Positions 12,506-21,604 of a stretch of 64,000 nucleotides of DNA are shown piece by piece. The notes beneath the pieces are model-generated. The model saw nothing but the letters and a program-made list of their open reading frames with translations, was not told the DNA's origin and did not search any database. The position numbers and the translations under genes were made by a program. The stretch is from Prosopocoilus inquinatus (lineage: Eukaryota > Arthropoda > Insecta > Coleoptera > Lucanidae): contig CM069870.1 in assembly GCA_036172665.1 (NCBI GenBank), positions 21,612,001 to 21,676,000 of the forward strand. The letters run 5' to 3'. Position 1 is the first letter of the stretch. Every line of letters begins with the position of its first letter.

Positions 12506-14082
12506 CACGTTGAAAGTCTAACACTGTTTATTTTAACTAATTATCTGTCATAATCTGCTAGACTTTTTGTGTTTCAATTTTATGGGTTCTATAATTGTAT
12601 TAGATATAATTAATTATTTAATTAATCGGACTAAAATCCATTAAAGTGTAGAATCAATTTAATAAATAAAATGGGCAAAATTGGCAATACAATAGTTGAG
12701 TTCGTTTTACCAGCACTGTGTGTGGAAATAAAGAACGCTTACCAATCTTGCCCTTCTATTTATTAAAAGTATTATAAATCTGACGGGGGGATAAATTATG
12801 GATTACTCAATTTGTAACACAATAATATAATTTGAAACTGTTCCAGAAAACGGAAGCAATAAAAGCAAATTCAATTTCCTTTGTGAATAGCAACCGATAT
12901 TTAATATGTCTCATGGCTAAGACGAGCGAGACGTTGTTTTTATTTTATTTTTTCTTTTATATTTGCACAGTAAATATCGAGGCAAAGACGACTTCGCAGT
13001 AACAGAAGAAGCTTGAAGCTAATTCACCACCCGTTTATAAATACGTTACGTGCCCATAAAAGCAGAAAATCAATATGGAATTACTTGATATTCTCGCCAC
13101 ACGTACGACTCCTCTCCATATAATTTCTTTGGCGACACTTCCTGGAAATTGCGAGGTCTAAAGCCGCATCCGCACTACACCGATGCGTGATGCCAAAAGG
13201 AAAAGCCACCTTGCCGCGCAGATCACTCAATAGAATTTAGCAAACACGTCCGTCCACATTACTGATTTGGCCTTGCCAATAAATTGACGTGTATCGGCAT
13301 AATGTGGACGGTCACGATTCCACGATTCATTCTTGCGCGTTATACTTAATCGCGATGAATCCTAATACACATCCATCCATCCAGTTCGCCTTAAACTGTA
13401 CGGAAAAGTTAAAAACGTGCACCACGTAAATCCGCCGCGTTCGATTAGCGCGGACAGATTCAATCAGTGTGGAAAATTGCTGCCTGCTCTCAAGAAAATT
13501 ATATATCGGACCTGTAAATTGACGCCGACGGGGACAAATTCAATATCATCCGATCAATGCATAAGTGATGAACATCATTTCAAAGCGAAAACAGCAACAA
13601 CTTACTACATCCTTCTCAGGCGTTAACTTATATTGACCAGGTCGATTTGAAAGAGTCGTTTGAATATACAGGGTGTCTCTAAATTCCGTGGATATGGCTT
13701 TTCCAGATTCCTGACCTCAAAATAAGACGATTTAACCAAACTTGTCTATATCCAAAACTGCTTCGTTAAGCCGGTATTCTTCTTCAAAGTTCCTGAAGAG
13801 AAGTTTAATTTATCTTATAACAAAAGAACGTCTGAACCTATATGGAAAATATTGGGTATGAAGCCCTACAATAAGGTAAGTCACATTTACAGGTGGTTTT
13901 AGTTATTTGCAGTGAACCGCTAGCGGGTTGCCACAATACATATCTTACTATAACTCTTTTGAGATTAGGATATAACTTTAGTTAATAAATTTTTAGAAAG
14001 AAGCACTCGATAAGAAACTTTTTCGTATCTGTGTAACTTTTGATATTTCTTACGGTTTAGTCACAAAATAAGAAAATCTAAG
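12506..14082. other. Unassigned; mixed-composition block at 13.0-13.65 kb
   Basis: 13.0-13.65 kb is less AT-rich than its surroundings with an inverted pair ACGTCCGTCCACATTA and TAATGTGGACGGTC about 70 bp apart. No splice-compatible coding frame was recognised; it might be a conserved non-coding element. A left transposon end TACAGGGTGTCTC lies at 13668; no right end was found. Confidence 0.4.
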
Positions 14083-15969
14083 TTGATTCAATCCAATTTA
14101 ACTAATTTTATCCCGCGCTTAACTTTCAAGAGGACAGCTTTTCTGTTACGGAGGTCGGGGGGATTCAAAGTACTTACTTTACATTTAGTTTTTCTTTGGT
14201 TCCCGTTACTGTGGAATTTCGAAAAGAAGGATAATCGGAAGCGTTTCATTTGGTATTCCGACCGATCGTCTTCTGTTTCTTTTTTTGCTTTCGAAGAAAA
14301 AGGAATTCGAAAATGTTCGTTCTGTTGGTAACTCGATCGAGCTCTTTTCTGTTACGCTGTCAATGAAAAAGAAATTCGGAACGTTTTGGGCTGATGACTG
14401 TTCGTCATTAGTTTCTTTTTTTTCTTGGCGAAAAGAGAAGAAAATTTAAAACGATTCGTTTAGGTTAGTTTCTCGATCGATGGCACTTTTTGCTTTTTTT
14501 TTCTTCTTTTGCTTTTGACGAAGGAGAAAATTGAAAAATACAGTGTTGTTTTTTTTTCTTAGTTTTCGACGATGAAGAAATTCAAAATATTTTCAGTTTA
14601 GGTTTTCAATCGATCGTCTTTTGTTCTTCCTCTTGGCGACGCCGAAGAGAAGAAAATTGGAGACGTTTCATTTAGTTTTTCGATCGTTCGTCTTTTGTTT
14701 CTTTTTTTTTCCTTATAGCGACGAAAACAAATTTTTTTTTGTCGCTTTCGGCGAAGAAGAAAATTTCTAGATCAATCTCTTTTCTTGCAAACATTCAGCG
14801 CATTTCTGTTTTCGTTTCTCTTGGATTGATTGTCTTCTGTTTGTTTTGCTTTTGACGAAGAGGAATAAATAATACAAATCGCTTCGCTCACGTCAATTTC
14901 ACAATCGACAGTCTTTTGTTTCTTCTTGAAATTAATTTCAATTTCAGATGGATAGATTGTTTAATGTTGCTCGCTCGATTGGTCGTCTTGTATTTCCTTG
15001 GCTTTTGACGTAAAGACGAAAATTCAAAACAGTTTGTTTGGGTTAATTTTTCGATTTGTCTTTTTTGTTCCATTTGCTTTCGACGAAGAGGAAAAGTTAG
15101 GAGTTCGGCGAAGAAGAAAATTCAGAAAATTTTTAAATCGATCCGTTTTTCTGCAACAATACAGTGCATTTCTATTCTCGTTTCTCTTGGATCTATTGTC
15201 TTCTGTTTGTTTTGATAGATGGTCTTTTGTTTCTTCTTGAAATTAATTTTCAGATGTGATGGTTTTCTTTTTGTTATTATTGTTCGCTCGATTGCTCGTC
15301 TTTTGTTTCTTTGTCTTTTGACGCAGAGAAGAAAATTCAAAACAGTTCGCTTGGGTTAGTTTCTCGGTTCGCTCACGTTAGGTTCGCAATCGATGGTCTT
15401 TTGTATCTTCTCGAAATTAATTCTCAGATGGCGTTGGTTTTCTTTTTGTTTCTTTATGGTTTGCTCGATTGGTCGTCTTTTTTTCTTTGTCTTTTGACGT
15501 AGAAGGGAAGAAAATTGTTTCTTTTTTCCTTTTGCTTTTTTGACGAAGAAGAAAATATAAGAAACGCCGCGGTTGTTTCATTTTTAAATCGATCGTCTAT
15601 TTTCTTTTCTTTGCCTTTGGGGAAGAAGAAATTCAAAATATTTTCAGTTTAGGTTTTCAATCGATCGTCTTTTGTTTCTTCTTTTTTCCTCTTGGCAAGG
15701 AGAAGAAAATTCAAAATGTTTCCATTTAGTTTTCAGTCGTTCGTTTTTCGTTTCTTTTTTCTTTTGCTTTTTGCATTTGGAGAAGAAGAAATTTAAAATA
15801 TTTTATTTCCAGTTTAGGTTTTAGATTTATAGTCTTCAGTTTTTTTTTTCCCTCTTGGAAAGGTGAAGAAAATTCAAAATATTTCATTTTGTTTTTCGGT
15901 TGTTCGTCTTTTATTGTCATTTTTTCGCTTTCGGCGAAGAAGAAAATTCAGAACATTTTTACGGGCTTG
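14083..15969. repeat. Degenerate T-rich satellite, left part
   Basis: Irregular repetition of the words TCGATCGTCTTTTGTTTC, GACGAAGAAGAAAATTCAAAA and TTTTTCTTTTGCTTT, with spacing from about 70 to 200 bp. The same words make up the regular array at 20.3-21.6 kb (for example a CAGTGCATTTCTATT segment near 15160 resembles CAGTGCGTTTCTATT near 20320). The array appears to have been split by the element at 15970-20290. Confidence 0.65.
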
Positions 15970-16009
15970 GGACGATTTAAATCAGTTGATATAAATCATG
16001 ATTTATATC

Positions 16010-16023
16010 ACGATATCAGTTGA
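16010..16023. repeat. Target-site duplication of the large PLE insertion, left
   Basis: ACGATATCAGTTGA, repeated exactly at 19601-19614 on the other side of the element. It defines the insertion as 16024-19600. Confidence 0.9.
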
Positions 16024-16104
16024 TAATCACAAAGCAACACAAAACCTGTGGCTGTAATCCAAATAAATAGTGAGAAAACCCCTCGACCACATTAATTCAC
16101 TGAA

Positions 16105-16147
16105 AGCGAATACGTATTTCGGTAACGAAGTTACCATCTTCAGCGCT
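16105..16147 (-). ncRNA. Hammerhead-ribozyme-like motif, left PLE arm
   Basis: Mirror image of the motif at 19515-19557; see that entry for the structure. It lies about 115 nt downstream of the reverse transcriptase stop codon of the left copy. Confidence 0.5.
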
Positions 16148-16263
16148 AAACTGATATTAAACTTTAAAACAACAAATAAACTAAACTAGACTAGCCGCAC
16201 TCCCCCCCTCACTTTCTTTGTACCGTATTATGCATGCAAAGCAAACCGGGATTCTTCGAAAAT

Positions 16264-17880
16264 CTAAAGGTCGAAGAGGCAAGAAGCGGTCGGCCCGGAC
16301 TTCTCAAAATTCATTAATCTATTCCTATTTTTGTGAATCTCCAAGCTTTCGAAAGAATCTAGGTTTGTTTTGTTATTAATTTGTTTGATTAAATCTATTT
16401 TATTTACCGAATGATTGTTTTCAAGCATGTGTAAGGCAACACTGGATTTATCAAAGCGTTTGTATTTTAAATGAGCCAAGTGTTCTTTGAATCTAATTTT
16501 TAAGGATCTTTTTGTTTGCCCTACATAAATTTGATCACAATTTTTACAACTAATTTTATATATACCTGATTTATCCTCCGAATCTACTTTATCTTTTGGA
16601 TTTCCCAGCAACGATTTTAAGCTGTTATTGTTGGTGTAAACTATTCTTAAACCTAATTTTTTAAAAATTGTATTCAACCCTTTAGTATATTGAGGATAAA
16701 ACGGCATTTTTACAATTTTCTTATAATCTACCTCACCTATTTTGTCAGATTTTAGTGTGGTTATTTTATTAATCTCTAATTTTTGTTTTTGTTTTCTAAT
16801 AATGTTATAGATTACATCGGATTGGTAACCATTGTACGTGGCGATTTTAATAATTTCTTGAAGTTCTTTACTATAATTAACAGTTGATAAAGGGAATGTC
16901 AGCATCCTATGCACTAAGAAATTTAAGGCCGCTAATTTATATTGTTTGCAATGATTTGAATCCGCGGGAATGAATCTATTAACATTAGTAGATTTCCTAT
17001 AAACGTTAAATTCTAATTTATTACTATTTCTAGTTACTAATGTGTCTAAAAAGGGTAGTTTATTGTTAGTTTCAATTTCATAGGTAAATTTGATGGTGGT
17101 GAATTTAGAGTTTAAACTTTTAAGGAATTCCTCTATTGAACATTTACTTTGGTCAAAAACACAAAATATATCATCGACGTATCTCACCCAGATTTTAGGG
17201 AAATAATCTAAAGAGGCTTTAAGTTCCGTTTCAAATTTACCCATAAACAGATTTGCCATAAACGGTGACAAGCTATTTCCCATGGCTGCCCCTTCCAATT
17301 GTTGGTAAAACTCGTTGTTAAATTTAAAGAAATTTTGATTCATGCATAAACTAGTGAGTTTTATTAATTCATCCACTTCCTCCTTATCGAAGCTATTCTT
17401 TGATAAAAGTTCTTTCAGGTAATCTAAGGTGGTTTTTACAGGTATACTAGGAAATAACGAAGTGACATCGAAGGATACTAAAATTTCGTTTGGTTTTATT
17501 TCTAGATTTTTTAATTTTTCAATAAATTCTAATGAATTTTTAACAGAAAAATCGGGTAATTTAACTGGAAGGTTATTAAATTTATCACTTAACCACCTCG
17601 ATAATGAAGAAGTCGGTGAATTTATACAGGATACAATGGGTCTCATGCTGTTACCTGGTTTGTGTATTTTTGGTAAACAATACAATCTAGGGATTATTGG
17701 GTTAGATGTTGTTAATTTGTAACGTAAAGCGTTCGTAATCGCTTTACTGCAGTCTAACATGGTTTTTTTGGTCTCCGTAATCATTTTAGGTAAAGGATCT
17801 TTTTTAACTTTCTGGTATTGACCTTGATTAAGCATGCCATTTACTCTGTCGAAATAATCTTCTTTATCTAAAATGATTAC
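16264..17880 (-). CDS. Penelope-like RT and GIY-YIG endonuclease, left copy (5'-truncated)
   Basis: About 538 codons before the stop at the low-coordinate end. It lacks a genuine start: the frame simply runs into the mirror copy. It holds about 40 more N-terminal residues than the right copy, starting VIILDKEDYFDRVNGML, which resembles the beginning of the Penelope RT region. Motifs, numbered from the MLDCSK methionine: FDVTSLFPSIP at 97-107 (RT motif A), GAAMGNSLSPFMANLF at 157-172, YVDD at 194-197 (catalytic aspartates), then a GIY-YIG nuclease with GIYKI at 399-403, CKNC at 405-408, YVGQT at 412-416, conserved Arg 423 and a downstream Glu near 473. RT makes cDNA; the nuclease nicks the target. 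Full-length Penelope proteins are considerably longer, so the first few hundred residues are missing. The nested shorter frame on the opposite strand is a shadow. Confidence 0.9.
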   Translation of the reverse strand, partial: VIILDKEDYFDRVNGMLNQGQYQKVKKDPLPKMITETKKTMLDCSKAITNALRYKLTTSNPIIPRLYCLPKIHKPGNSMRPIVSCINSPTSSLSRWLSDKFNNLPVKLPDFSVKNSLEFIEKLKNLEIKPNEILVSFDVTSLFPSIPVKTTLDYLKELLSKNSFDKEEVDELIKLTSLCMNQNFFKFNNEFYQQLEGAAMGNSLSPFMANLFMGKFETELKASLDYFPKIWVRYVDDIFCVFDQSKCSIEEFLKSLNSKFTTIKFTYEIETNNKLPFLDTLVTRNSNKLEFNVYRKSTNVNRFIPADSNHCKQYKLAALNFLVHRMLTFPLSTVNYSKELQEIIKIATYNGYQSDVIYNIIRKQKQKLEINKITTLKSDKIGEVDYKKIVKMPFYPQYTKGLNTIFKKLGLRIVYTNNNSLKSLLGNPKDKVDSEDKSGIYKISCKNCDQIYVGQTKRSLKIRFKEHLAHLKYKRFDKSSVALHMLENNHSVNKIDLIKQINNKTNLDSFESLEIHKNRNRLMNFEKSGPTASCLFDL

Positions 17881-17899
17881 GGAGACCAAAAAAAAAAAA
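17763..17899. repeat. PLE hairpin junction with internal complementary pair
   Basis: GGTCTCCGTAATCATTTTAG at 17770-17789 and its reverse complement at 17868-17887 flank a 78-nt spacer that is found only in the left copy's coding sequence. Of this pair, CTAAAATGATTAC (17868-17880) also fits the left copy as the real continuation of its reading frame (VIIL), so these 13 nt are present twice, in opposite orientation, within the element itself. Confidence 0.85.
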
Positions 17900-17901
17900 C
17901 C

Positions 17902-19398
17902 ATGTTAGACTGCAGTAAAGCGATTACGAACGCTTTACGTTACAAATTAACAACATCTAACCCAATAATCCCTAGATTGTATTGTTTACCAAAAATACAC
18001 AAACCAGGTAACAGCATGAGACCCATTGTATCCTGTATAAATTCACCGACTTCTTCATTATCGAGGTGGTTAAGTGATAAATTTAATAACCTTCCAGTTA
18101 AATTACCCGATTTTTCTGTTAAAAATTCATTAGAATTTATTGAAAAATTAAAAAATCTAGAAATAAAACCAAACGAAATTTTAGTATCCTTCGATGTCAC
18201 TTCGTTATTTCCTAGTATACCTGTAAAAACCACCTTAGATTACCTGAAAGAACTTTTATCAAAGAATAGCTTCGATAAGGAGGAAGTGGATGAATTAATA
18301 AAACTCACTAGTTTATGCATGAATCAAAATTTCTTTAAATTTAACAACGAGTTTTACCAACAATTGGAAGGGGCAGCCATGGGAAATAGCTTGTCACCGT
18401 TTATGGCAAATCTGTTTATGGGTAAATTTGAAACGGAACTTAAAGCCTCTTTAGATTATTTCCCTAAAATCTGGGTGAGATACGTCGATGATATATTTTG
18501 TGTTTTTGACCAAAGTAAATGTTCAATAGAGGAATTCCTTAAAAGTTTAAACTCTAAATTCACCACCATCAAATTTACCTATGAAATTGAAACTAACAAT
18601 AAACTACCCTTTTTAGACACATTAGTAACTAGAAATAGTAATAAATTAGAATTTAACGTTTATAGGAAATCTACTAATGTTAATAGATTCATTCCCGCGG
18701 ATTCAAATCATTGCAAACAATATAAATTAGCGGCCTTAAATTTCTTAGTGCATAGGATGCTGACATTCCCTTTATCAACTGTTAATTATAGTAAAGAACT
18801 TCAAGAAATTATTAAAATCGCCACGTACAATGGTTACCAATCCGATGTAATCTATAACATTATTAGAAAACAAAAACAAAAATTAGAGATTAATAAAATA
18901 ACCACACTAAAATCTGACAAAATAGGTGAGGTAGATTATAAGAAAATTGTAAAAATGCCGTTTTATCCTCAATATACTAAAGGGTTGAATACAATTTTTA
19001 AAAAATTAGGTTTAAGAATAGTTTACACCAACAATAACAGCTTAAAATCGTTGCTGGGAAATCCAAAAGATAAAGTAGATTCGGAGGATAAATCAGGTAT
19101 ATATAAAATTAGTTGTAAAAATTGTGATCAAATTTATGTAGGGCAAACAAAAAGATCCTTAAAAATTAGATTCAAAGAACACTTGGCTCATTTAAAATAC
19201 AAACGCTTTGATAAATCCAGTGTTGCCTTACACATGCTTGAAAACAATCATTCGGTAAATAAAATAGATTTAATCAAACAAATTAATAACAAAACAAACC
19301 TAGATTCTTTTGAAAGCTTGGAGATTCACAAAAATAGGAATAGATTAATGAATTTTGAGAAGTCCGGGCCGACCGCTTCTTGCCTCTTCGACCTTTAG
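17902..19398 (+). CDS. Penelope-like RT and GIY-YIG endonuclease, right copy (5'-truncated)
   Basis: 498 codons from an ATG at 17902 to the stop at 19398, identical over all 498 residues to the left copy. It has the same RT motifs (FDVTSLF, GAAMGNSLSPF, YVDD at 194-197) and the same GIY-YIG endonuclease (GIY at 399-401, YVGQT at 412-416). Upstream of the ATG the A12 run puts the sequence out of frame compared with A7 in the left copy, giving a stop across CATGTTAG, so the frame really begins at this ATG. Missing the N-terminal third, it is unlikely to be active by itself, but the catalytic residues are intact. Confidence 0.92.
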   Translation: MLDCSKAITNALRYKLTTSNPIIPRLYCLPKIHKPGNSMRPIVSCINSPTSSLSRWLSDKFNNLPVKLPDFSVKNSLEFIEKLKNLEIKPNEILVSFDVTSLFPSIPVKTTLDYLKELLSKNSFDKEEVDELIKLTSLCMNQNFFKFNNEFYQQLEGAAMGNSLSPFMANLFMGKFETELKASLDYFPKIWVRYVDDIFCVFDQSKCSIEEFLKSLNSKFTTIKFTYEIETNNKLPFLDTLVTRNSNKLEFNVYRKSTNVNRFIPADSNHCKQYKLAALNFLVHRMLTFPLSTVNYSKELQEIIKIATYNGYQSDVIYNIIRKQKQKLEINKITTLKSDKIGEVDYKKIVKMPFYPQYTKGLNTIFKKLGLRIVYTNNNSLKSLLGNPKDKVDSEDKSGIYKISCKNCDQIYVGQTKRSLKIRFKEHLAHLKYKRFDKSSVALHMLENNHSVNKIDLIKQINNKTNLDSFESLEIHKNRNRLMNFEKSGPTASCLFDL

Positions 19399-19514
19399 AT
19401 TTTCGAAGAATCCCGGTTTGCTTTGCATGCATAATACGGTACAAAGAAAGTGAGGGGGGGAGTGCGGCTAGTCTAGTTTAGTTTATTTGTTGTTTTAAAG
19501 TTTAATATCAGTTT

Positions 19515-19557
19515 AGCGCTGAAGATGGTAACTTCGTTACCGAAATACGTATTCGCT
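19515..19557 (+). ncRNA. Hammerhead-ribozyme-like motif, right PLE arm
   Basis: Reads as stem I AGCG (19515-19518) paired with CGCT (19554-19557); core CTGAAGA (19519-19525), which fits the CUGANGA consensus; stem II GGTAAC/GTTACC with a 3-nt loop; core GAAA (19542-19545); a two-base-pair stem III (AT/AT) closed by ACGT; then the cleavage-site position T19553. One extra T lies between CTGAAGA and stem II, which departs from the classic hammerhead and could reduce activity. Hammerhead motifs with very short stem III are reported in Penelope-like elements, so the location is as expected. The PLE fold-back at 51.7 kb has the same layout with different paired bases. Confidence 0.5.
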
Positions 19558-19600
19558 TTCAGTGAATTAATGTGGTCGAGGGGTTTTCTCACTATTTATT

Positions 19601-19614
19601 ACGATATCAGTTGA
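19601..19614. repeat. Target-site duplication of the large PLE insertion, right
   Basis: ACGATATCAGTTGA, identical to 16010-16023. The right arm abuts it directly, whereas on the left 38 extra nucleotides intervene. Confidence 0.9.
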
Positions 19615-20290
19615 ATTAAATCATGATTTAAATCACGATTTATATCAACTTTTTTTAATTTAAATCATTATCTAAATCAAATCGTCGTTGGTACCTGTTA
19701 CTAATAAGAGAGGGAGAGAAGAAGGAAAGAGGGGAGAAAAGTGATTGTAGGATATAGAATTAAAAACATGGATCTTAGACTCAAATTCCATATGGCAAAA
19801 ATAACATTGATCTTCAATACATCGGATGGAAATATAGATTTTCAAGAACATCGGAAAAAAACAAAGAAATGTATAGTTTTTTTCTCAATATTAGAAAAAT
19901 ACTCAATTCTGAAAAAGACAACTTGATAACAGGTAAATTGTACAAAAACATTAAGTGAAGAAATGAAGAAAAAACTTCGTTCGATGGATGTGTCTTAATT
20001 AGAAAGCATAAAACGAGATGAAAGTAAACGTCTGAAATAAACAGAGTTTCTAAAAAAATCAACTTTTCCGCCCTATGAAGAAAAATACTGAAAAAAAGTT
20101 TTTTCTTGCAAAACTGCTCCGTGTAAAATGGCCTTTTGCTGTTACTGTTATTGTTAATGTCAGTTATTACATTTTCTATATAAAAAATTGTAGAAACCAA
20201 AAATATCAATAAAAATTAAAAAAATTGTAATATTTAAGAAAAAATCGTGATTTTTTTATGTTTTTAAAAAAATCATGTTTTTATCAACCC

Positions 20291-21604
20291 TGTTTTCGAT
20301 CACTTTTTCTGCAAAAAATCAGTGCGTTTCTATTTTCGTTTTCCCTGGATTGATTGTCTTGTGTTTGTTTGTTTTAGTTCTTCGGTCGTTCTTTTCGCTT
20401 TTGGCGAAGAAAAAAATTCAAAAGTATTTAGTTTAATTTTCAGAACAATCTCTTTTTATTCTCCTCCTCCAAAAGTCGTCATATTTTTAATTTCGTTTTT
20501 CGTTCCGATTGTCTTTTGCTTGTTTTTGTTTGCTTTTGACGTAGAGAAGGAAATTCAAAACGTTTCAAAAAGTTTCTCCATCGATTATCGCGAGTTCGCT
20601 TTTTTCTGCTTTTTGCTTTTGACGAGGAAGAATTTCGTTCGGAATATTTTCAGTTCAGTTTTTCGACCGATCGTCTTTTGTTTGTTTTCCTTTTGACGTA
20701 GAGAAGGAAATTCAAAACGTTTCGAAAAGTTTCTCCATCGATTATCTCGTGTTCGTTTTTCTCTTTTTTGTTTTTTGCTTTCGATGAGGAAGAATTTCGT
20801 TCGGAATGTTTTCAATTCGATTTTTCGATCGATCGTCTTTTGTTTGTTTTCCTTTTGGCGTAGAGAAGGGAATTCAAAACGTTCCAAGAAATTTCCCCGT
20901 CGATTATTTTGTGTTTGGTTTTTTTTTGTTTTTCGCTTCCGACGAGGAATGATTTCGTTCGGAATGTTTTCAGTTCGGTTTTTCGATCGATCGTCTTTTG
21001 TTTGCTTTCCTTTTGACGTAGAGAAGTGAATTCAAAACGTTTCGAAAAGTTTCTCCATCGATTATCTCGTGTTCGTTTTTCTCTTTTTTGTTTTTTGCTT
21101 TCGATGAGGAAGAATTTCGTTCGGAATGTTTTCAATTCGATTTTTCGATCGATCGTCTTTTGTTTGTTTTCCTTTTGGCGTAGAGAAGGGAATTCAAAAC
21201 GTTCCAAGAAATTTCCCCGTCGATTATTTTGTGTTTGGTTTTTTTTTTGTTTTTCGCTTCCGACGAGGAAGAATTTCGTTCGGAATATTTTCAGTTCAGT
21301 TTTTCGACCGATCGTCTTTTGTTTGTTTTCTTTTTGACGTAGAGAAGGAAATTCAAAACGTTTCGAAAAGTTTCTCCATCGATTATCTTGTGTTCGTTTT
21401 TTTTTTTTTTTTGCTTCGGACGAGAAAGAATTTCGTTCGAAATGTTTTCAGTTCAGATTTTTCGATCGATCGTCTTTTGTTTTTTCGCTTTTTCAAAAAG
21501 AAGATGAAGACTATGAAAAAAAGCAAATTGAGAATGTTTTGTTTCATTTTTGATCGGCCGTCTTTTGTTTCTTTTCGTCTTCGTCTCTTGCTTGTTTTAC
21601 GCTA
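20291..21604. repeat. Satellite with 320-bp higher-order unit (two ~160-bp monomers)
   Basis: TTTGACGTAGAGAAGG or TTTGGCGTAGAGAAGG recurs every 157-162 bp from about 20535 to 21340. Comparison at an offset of exactly 320 shows 20701-21020 nearly identical to 21021-21340, while adjacent 160-bp monomers differ more (for example CTCCATCGATTATCTCGTG against CCCCGTCGATTATTTTGTG). That is a dimeric higher-order repeat. Long open frames on both strands are by-products of the repeated, stop-poor sequence. Confidence 0.85.

Larger units (their letters stand above)
16024..19600. mobile_element. Penelope-like retroelement as head-to-head inverted duplication
   Basis: The insertion consists of a 38-nt left tail (16024-16061), a left arm (16062-17789), a 78-nt spacer (17790-17867) and a right arm (17868-19600). 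By eye the arms are identical except for one homopolymer: A12 at 17888-17899 against T7 at 17763-17769, which exactly accounts for the 5-bp difference in arm length (1733 against 1728). Each arm carries a reverse transcriptase plus GIY-YIG endonuclease frame pointing away from the centre. Penelope-like elements are known for terminal repeats in direct or inverted order, target-primed insertion and frequent 5' truncation. The near identity of the arms implies a single recent event. Confidence 0.92.
15970..20290. mobile_element. ATTTAAATCA-rich element, copy A, carrying a PLE insertion
   Basis: The left end GACGATTTAAATCAGTTGAT and right end, rich in AAAAATCGTGATTTTTTTATG, correspond to the ends of a related copy at 51218-52165. 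Around the PLE insertion the sequence is packed with ATGATTTAAATC/GATTTAAATCAT palindromic words. Inside, 19700-20165 is AT-rich with no recognised product. The type of element is unknown; the boundaries are approximate. Confidence 0.5.

Noticed and set aside
14388..14412. CTGATGACTGTTCGTCATTAG as a further hammerhead core
   Set aside because: No GAAA box in the right place and no flanking stem; it lies in the T-rich satellite where such words are expected.
17429..18233. Pair of 97-codon frames antisense to the Penelope reverse transcriptase
   Set aside because: They are exact mirror shadows of the two RT copies with no independent features.
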